Translations under genes and position numbers: made by a program
The notes under the pieces: model-generated
Told to the model about the DNA's origin: nothing
The model's input: only the letters and a program-made list of their open reading frames with translations
The model's database searches: none
From: an uncultured Flavobacteriales bacterium
GTDB taxonomy: Bacteria > Bacteroidota > Bacteroidia > Flavobacteriales_E > Vicingaceae
Length of the DNA stretch: 16,953 nucleotides
Direction of reading: 5' to 3'
Assembly: GCA_937925525.1 (NCBI GenBank)
Contig: CALALS010000258.1
Location: 1 to 16,953, forward strand
Shown here: positions 13,935-16,953 of the stretch, in pieces
Layout of the letters: every line of letters begins with the position of its first letter
How positions within the stretch are numbered: position 1 is the first letter of the stretch

Positions 13935-14831
13935 ATGGAATTTATAACTACAATTAAAGATAGATTGATTGATTATTGGGAGTTGTTTTTGTTGAGCATC
14001 CCTAAGATTGCTATAGCTATTTTAATTGTTTGTGCGTTTACGTTGATAGGTGTTCTTATTTCAAAATTTTGGAGAAGAAGATTATCAGATAAAGAAGTCG
14101 ATAACAGACTGGTTGTAAACTATGTAATTAAGGTCGTTAGGTTTTTAATTATTTTGGCAGGGCTTATTCTTGCACTTCATACGGTTGGTTTTAGCGGTAT
14201 TGCCGGAGGATTACTTGCCGGTGCGGGAGTGGGAGCCATTATATTAGGTTTTGCGTTTAAAGAGATAGGTGAAAACTTTATTGCAGGGGTAATTTTAGTT
14301 TTTGACAGGCCTTTTAGTGTAGGTGATATTGTTACCATCAATAATAACATGGGAAAGGTTGTTAATCTTTTGTTTCGTTCACTACATATTAAAACACTAG
14401 ACGGAAAGGATGTATATATTCCCAATTCAAAAGCTATTAATAGCGAATTGTATAATCATACAAAAGATGGTTTTTTACGCCATGAGTTTATTATTGGCAT
14501 TGATTATAATGATGATATAGAACTTGCAAAAAAGGTAGCGCTAATAGCGGTTAATCAAAATCCAAAAGTTTTGAAAAATGAAAAATCTCAAGTATTGGTA
14601 GATAGCTTTGGGACAAATGCAGTTAATTTAAAAGTATTGTTTTGGGTGTTAACAAAAGACTATAAAGTATCGGCAAACGCCATTAAAAGTGAGGTTATGA
14701 GAGATGTGAAGAATATGCTTCAGGCTAATGATATTGGGTTGCCAGCCAATATTCAGGAGGTAAAAATGTATAATAAAAAAGAGCCTATTTTAGTTAGGCT
14801 CTTTCAAGAAGACTCTTCTAAAAAAGAATAG
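13935..14831 (+). CDS. mscS: Small-conductance mechanosensitive channel (MscS family)
   Basis: Inner-membrane channel that opens under membrane tension and releases solutes during hypo-osmotic shock. The 298 residues match classic MscS length. It has two N-terminal transmembrane helices (about 21-43 and 63-83) and the pore-lining TM3 (about 88-122). TM3 carries the Gly/Ala-rich packing pattern GIAGGLLAGAGVGAIILGFAFKEIGENFIAGVILVF. The beta domain with DRPFSVGDIVTI (124-135) and IPNSKAINSELYNHT (162-175) follows, then the alpha/beta cytoplasmic vestibule. The charged tail after about residue 280 (YNKKEPILVRLFQEDSSKKE) is encoded by DNA that also forms a strong hairpin serving the opposite strand. 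It is the last gene of the nitroreductase unit and ends 2 bp from the stop of the convergent gene. Confidence 0.93.
   Translation: MEFITTIKDRLIDYWELFLLSIPKIAIAILIVCAFTLIGVLISKFWRRRLSDKEVDNRLVVNYVIKVVRFLIILAGLILALHTVGFSGIAGGLLAGAGVGAIILGFAFKEIGENFIAGVILVFDRPFSVGDIVTINNNMGKVVNLLFRSLHIKTLDGKDVYIPNSKAINSELYNHTKDGFLRHEFIIGIDYNDDIELAKKVALIAVNQNPKVLKNEKSQVLVDSFGTNAVNLKVLFWVLTKDYKVSANAIKSEVMRDVKNMLQANDIGLPANIQEVKMYNKKEPILVRLFQEDSSKKE
14778..14804 (-). terminator. Intrinsic terminator for the SPOR/hydrolase/GldM-like operon, inside the mscS 3' end
   Basis: The perfect 10-bp stem AAAGAGCCTA / TAGGCTCTTT has a 7-base loop. Read on the minus strand, the hairpin GAGCCTA-loop-TAGGCTC runs straight into six T residues and TATTATA, the form of a rho-independent terminator. 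It lies about 30 bp after the stop codon at 14834. On the plus strand only TTTC follows, so it is much weaker for mscS. Confidence 0.72.
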
Positions 14832-14833
14832 AA

Positions 14834-15199
14834 TTATTTTATAGTAACTTCAATGTTGGTTCCCGGCAAAGCATTTCCAACAGGATCAATCAATACAATG
14901 TTTTCAAAAGTAATTTTATCACCGGCTTTTTTAGATTGGATGCTTTTAATTACAGCATCATTAAATTTAGCTAACTCCACTTCAATTTTTGCTTTACCAT
15001 CAGTATAAACAAAGCTTTGAAGCATGTAGGTTTTATCTGTTACAGATAATTTTCCTGTTTTCACTAAGTCATTTACAGTAAGTGTTACAGTGGCACTATT
15101 TTTTGTTGCATCTGTAATGTATGCTTTCACATCATTTGATGTTTGTGCAACTACAACTGAAGAAATAATAATACTTAAAATGAATAATATCTTTTTCAT
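14834..15199 (-). CDS. Small secreted protein resembling a single GldM C-terminal domain
   Basis: A 121-residue exported protein with a signal peptide (MKKILFILSIIISSVVVAQ, cleaved near residue 18). The mature part is about 100 residues and beta-rich. The run LTVNDLVKTGKLSVTDKTYMLQSFVY, then AVIKSIQSKKAGDKITFENIVLIDPVGNALPGTNIEVTIK has the pattern I associate with the last periplasmic domain of GldM (aromatic/Val-x-SF, then 'kkGdkitFenI...dp.G...l'). GldM is the T9SS/gliding motor protein. Here the domain stands alone without the GldM membrane helix. Its ATG overlaps the hydrolase stop by four bases (ATGA), so it is translationally coupled. A strong terminator follows. The GldM link is an inference from motif pattern; otherwise it is a hypothetical secreted protein. 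Confidence 0.78.
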   Translation of the reverse strand: MKKILFILSIIISSVVVAQTSNDVKAYITDATKNSATVTLTVNDLVKTGKLSVTDKTYMLQSFVYTDGKAKIEVELAKFNDAVIKSIQSKKAGDKITFENIVLIDPVGNALPGTNIEVTIK

Positions 15200-15735
15200 A
15201 ATTTTTTCGTTTTAGCAAACTTAAGCAAAAAAATGTAAACTATACAAGGAATTCCTATCCAAATTATTTCACTCTTAATTACTCTTAAACCCCATTCACT
15301 CAAAAAGTTACTAACACCAATGGGCGAAACTTGTATAGGACGCCATGGAAAGAAATACCTGGAATTTTCAAAAGGAGCAAAAAAGGCAACTCCTTTTCCA
15401 CCGGAAGTCATGGCATCTAATATAGCATGAGATATAGTAGCTAAAAAGAAATAAAGAAATAGCAACCACCATGTTTTTGATGAAAATTTGATTTTGCGAT
15501 AAAAACACATATTAACAGCGAGAGCTAATATGACAGCAAAAAAGATGGAATGCGTAAACCCCCTGTGACCAAATAAATGCTCGTATGGAATGCCAAATTT
15601 AAAAGCTAAAACATCCGCATCCGGCAGAATAGAGCAAATGACTCCCAGTAAAATAAACTTAGCCGAAGTAAATGTGCTGGAGTATGTTTTTCCAATAGCA
15701 AAGGCAACTAGAGCATGTGAAAAAGCAGATGCCAA
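15196..15735 (-). CDS. YdjM-like membrane-bound metal-dependent hydrolase (DUF457 family)
   Basis: A 179-residue inner-membrane protein with about four hydrophobic segments. The putative metal-binding residues of the YdjM/DUF457 family are present: His7 in MASAFSHALVAF, PDAD (38-41), HRGFTHS (57-63) and SHAILDAMTSGG (102-113). Family members are called membrane-bound metal-dependent hydrolases, but their substrate is generally not established. The start is TTG at 15735. It gives the MAS...H N-terminus typical of the family and lies 3 bp after the stop of the SPOR-protein gene. No in-frame ATG precedes the conserved His, so a later start would lose a family-defining residue. Downstream it overlaps the GldM-like gene by 4 bp. 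Family call is strong, function open. Confidence 0.86.
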   Translation of the reverse strand: MASAFSHALVAFAIGKTYSSTFTSAKFILLGVICSILPDADVLAFKFGIPYEHLFGHRGFTHSIFFAVILALAVNMCFYRKIKFSSKTWWLLFLYFFLATISHAILDAMTSGGKGVAFFAPFENSRYFFPWRPIQVSPIGVSNFLSEWGLRVIKSEIIWIGIPCIVYIFLLKFAKTKKL

Positions 15736-15738
15736 ATC

Positions 15739-16902
15739 CTAGTTTTTATTATCTATTTTCTGATTGATAAGATAAATTTCAGCGTCTTTTAAACTTATTT
15801 TTCTGGTGTAATTGCACGCTACTACAAAAGCATCTTCAAAACCTTTTGTTCTAACAGAATCTCTGTGAATAATAGCTTCTTCATAACTTGGAAAAGAACC
15901 TGATGTGATGATAGTCTTTTTATTTTCCTGTATTTCTCTAATGTCTTTTAAGTTAAAGTAGATTTCTCTTAATGCATCATCGTTAAGCGATGTAAAGCTT
16001 CCAATTTGTACTCTGTAATCCACTTTTCCATGAATGTTTTTGTGTATAGATTCATTGTTCACAATTACTACTTCTTCTCCATAAAGTTTGGTTTGATTGA
16101 TGTTTACAATAAATGCATCGCTAAATCCACTTCTCTGCACAATATCTAATACCCTGTCTGCCTGGCTTTTAAATGTAAATGAACCCACAACATATCTTAT
16201 CATTCCGTTTTTATCCTGATAAGGAATGACGCTTTTAATTTCATTAAATGTATTTAAGGGAAAAAATTTAGAGAAAGCACCAATCTGTACACCGTAAACA
16301 GGAGTGTTTGTGCTCAATTCACTTTTTTTAGTGATGATTTCATTTGCTTCTTCAATTTCTGCAACTTCCTCTTTTTTCACTTCTTCTTCAATAACAATTT
16401 CAGGAGCTTTTATTGGTTCTACTTTGTTTTTGGTAATACATCTGGCGGTTAATCTTTTTACATCTTCGGTATAAAAATCAAAACCATTGAAATGAACTTT
16501 TAAAAAGTTTTCTTTAGCTGCTTGGGCTTCTTCACACATATCATTGGCGACATAAGCCATGCATAGGTAATAATAAACATAAGTAGGAACGTTTTTTTCT
16601 TCCCATGATTTCGGGTCGTAATCTTTATTTATTTTATCGGTAACTCCGCTTAAAAGGTTAATGGCAGTATTTCCCGCCAATTTTTTCTCGGCATAGCAAA
16701 CACCCATTAAATACTTTACGTTAGCGTTTTCCGGTTCCATTTTATTTAAATCTGCCAAGTGTGGAATGGCTTTGTCTAACTCGTACTTTAATAAATGTGA
16801 CTTTGCCTTTTCAAATGTGGCTTTAAACTCTTCGTTTGCTGATAGGCTTAAACAAAACAAGCTCAGAAGAATAATTGCAATGATTTTTTTTAATAGAAAC
16901 AT
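15739..16902 (-). CDS. TPR and double SPOR-domain exported protein
   Basis: A 387-residue exported protein. It has a signal peptide (MFLLKKIIAIILLSLFCLSLSA), an N-terminal TPR-like helical region (about 25-155; HLADLNKMEPENANVKYLMGVCYAEKK) and an acidic/Lys-rich linker (about 163-195). Two SPOR-like repeats follow: 202-270 (VYGVQIGAFSKFF...YVVGSFTFKSQADRVLDIVQRSGFSDAFIV) and 295-362 (YRVQIGSFTSL...ITSGSFPSYEEAIIHRDSVRTKGFEDAFVVA). SPOR domains bind glycan strands stripped of peptides, typically at division septa, so a periplasmic wall-associated role is expected. It is the first gene of a tight operon with the DUF457 hydrolase and the GldM-like protein. The 51 bp upstream of its ATG show no TAnnTTTG match, so its promoter probably lies beyond the window. 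The TPR assignment is moderate; the SPOR assignment is good. Confidence 0.86.
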   Translation of the reverse strand: MFLLKKIIAIILLSLFCLSLSANEEFKATFEKAKSHLLKYELDKAIPHLADLNKMEPENANVKYLMGVCYAEKKLAGNTAINLLSGVTDKINKDYDPKSWEEKNVPTYVYYYLCMAYVANDMCEEAQAAKENFLKVHFNGFDFYTEDVKRLTARCITKNKVEPIKAPEIVIEEEVKKEEVAEIEEANEIITKKSELSTNTPVYGVQIGAFSKFFPLNTFNEIKSVIPYQDKNGMIRYVVGSFTFKSQADRVLDIVQRSGFSDAFIVNINQTKLYGEEVVIVNNESIHKNIHGKVDYRVQIGSFTSLNDDALREIYFNLKDIREIQENKKTIITSGSFPSYEEAIIHRDSVRTKGFEDAFVVACNYTRKISLKDAEIYLINQKIDNKN

Positions 16903-16919
16903 AGTGGTTAGTTATTTTA

Positions 16920-16934
16920 TATTAAATTTTAATA
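16920..16934. repeat. AT-only palindrome TATTAAA-T-TTTAATA upstream of the SPOR-protein gene
   Basis: A 7-bp perfect dyad with a single central base, 17 bp before the ATG at 16902. It consists only of A and T, so chance is a real explanation in this AT-rich DNA. It could be an operator or leader element. Confidence 0.2.
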
Positions 16935-16953
16935 GGCTTTGGTTTTCTATAAA

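Noticed and set aside
14177..14425. Open frame on the minus strand opposite mscS
   Set aside because: It lies opposite the conserved MscS pore helix and beta domain; its Pro/Ala-rich translation is an artefact of the opposite strand.
1..16953. Defence island, CRISPR, phage, integron or insertion sequence
   Set aside because: No regularly spaced repeats, transposase, integrase or phage structural genes are visible, and every sizeable open stretch is a recognisable envelope, metabolic or conserved hypothetical gene.

Overview
The window is a stretch of ordinary chromosome from a member of the Bacteroidota, most likely Flavobacteriales-like. The DNA is AT-rich. It carries a TonB-dependent receptor with a carboxypeptidase-regulatory-like N-terminal domain, a type IX secretion (T9SS) cargo with a type A C-terminal sorting domain, a GldM-like domain protein, and several exact matches to the Bacteroidota -7 promoter element TAnnTTTG. 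Shine-Dalgarno sequences are poor throughout. I see no rRNA, tRNA, CRISPR array, insertion sequence, integrase or phage gene. No gap between genes exceeds 140 bp.

Layout. (1) 30-2582 (+) is the outer-membrane receptor. (2) Convergent to it, 5497-2584 (-), is a two-gene unit: a TPR/transmembrane/SpoIIE-type phosphatase followed 4 bp later by a putative outer-membrane beta-barrel protein. (3) 9275-5531 (-) is an overlapping operon: a membrane-anchored three-PASTA protein, a T9SS cargo and an RluD-family pseudouridine synthase. (4) Divergent from it, 9398-10372 (+), is D-Ala-D-Ala ligase. (5) An FtsX/LolE-type permease (-) follows, its 3' end overlapping that of ddl. (6) Divergent from the permease is a secreted NamZ/DUF1343 (GH171) exo-N-acetylmuramidase (+). 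The two share a striking symmetric promoter region. (7) 12951-14831 (+) holds a nitroreductase, a small conserved protein often mislabelled 'PRPP synthetase', and an MscS channel. (8) Convergent to these, 16902-14834 (-), is a tight operon of a TPR + two-SPOR protein, a YdjM-like membrane metal-dependent hydrolase and a small secreted GldM-C-like protein.

The common thread is the cell envelope: peptidoglycan synthesis (Ddl), binding (PASTA, SPOR) and turnover (NamZ), lipoprotein or envelope ABC export (LolE-like), outer-membrane import (TonB receptor), T9SS secretion and osmotic protection (MscS). I do not see a defence or mobile system.

The most unusual signals are regulatory. The namZ/lolE-like intergenic region has two face-to-face TAnnTTTG elements in a dyad, framed by a perfect 13-bp inverted repeat that gives both genes the same leader before their start codons. 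Four of the 15 genes appear to start with TTG, three of them at tight operon junctions. The receptor and the SpoIIE-type phosphatase each have TACTTTTG so close to the ATG that their mRNAs should be leaderless or nearly so. An intrinsic terminator for the last operon is embedded antisense in the final codons of mscS.
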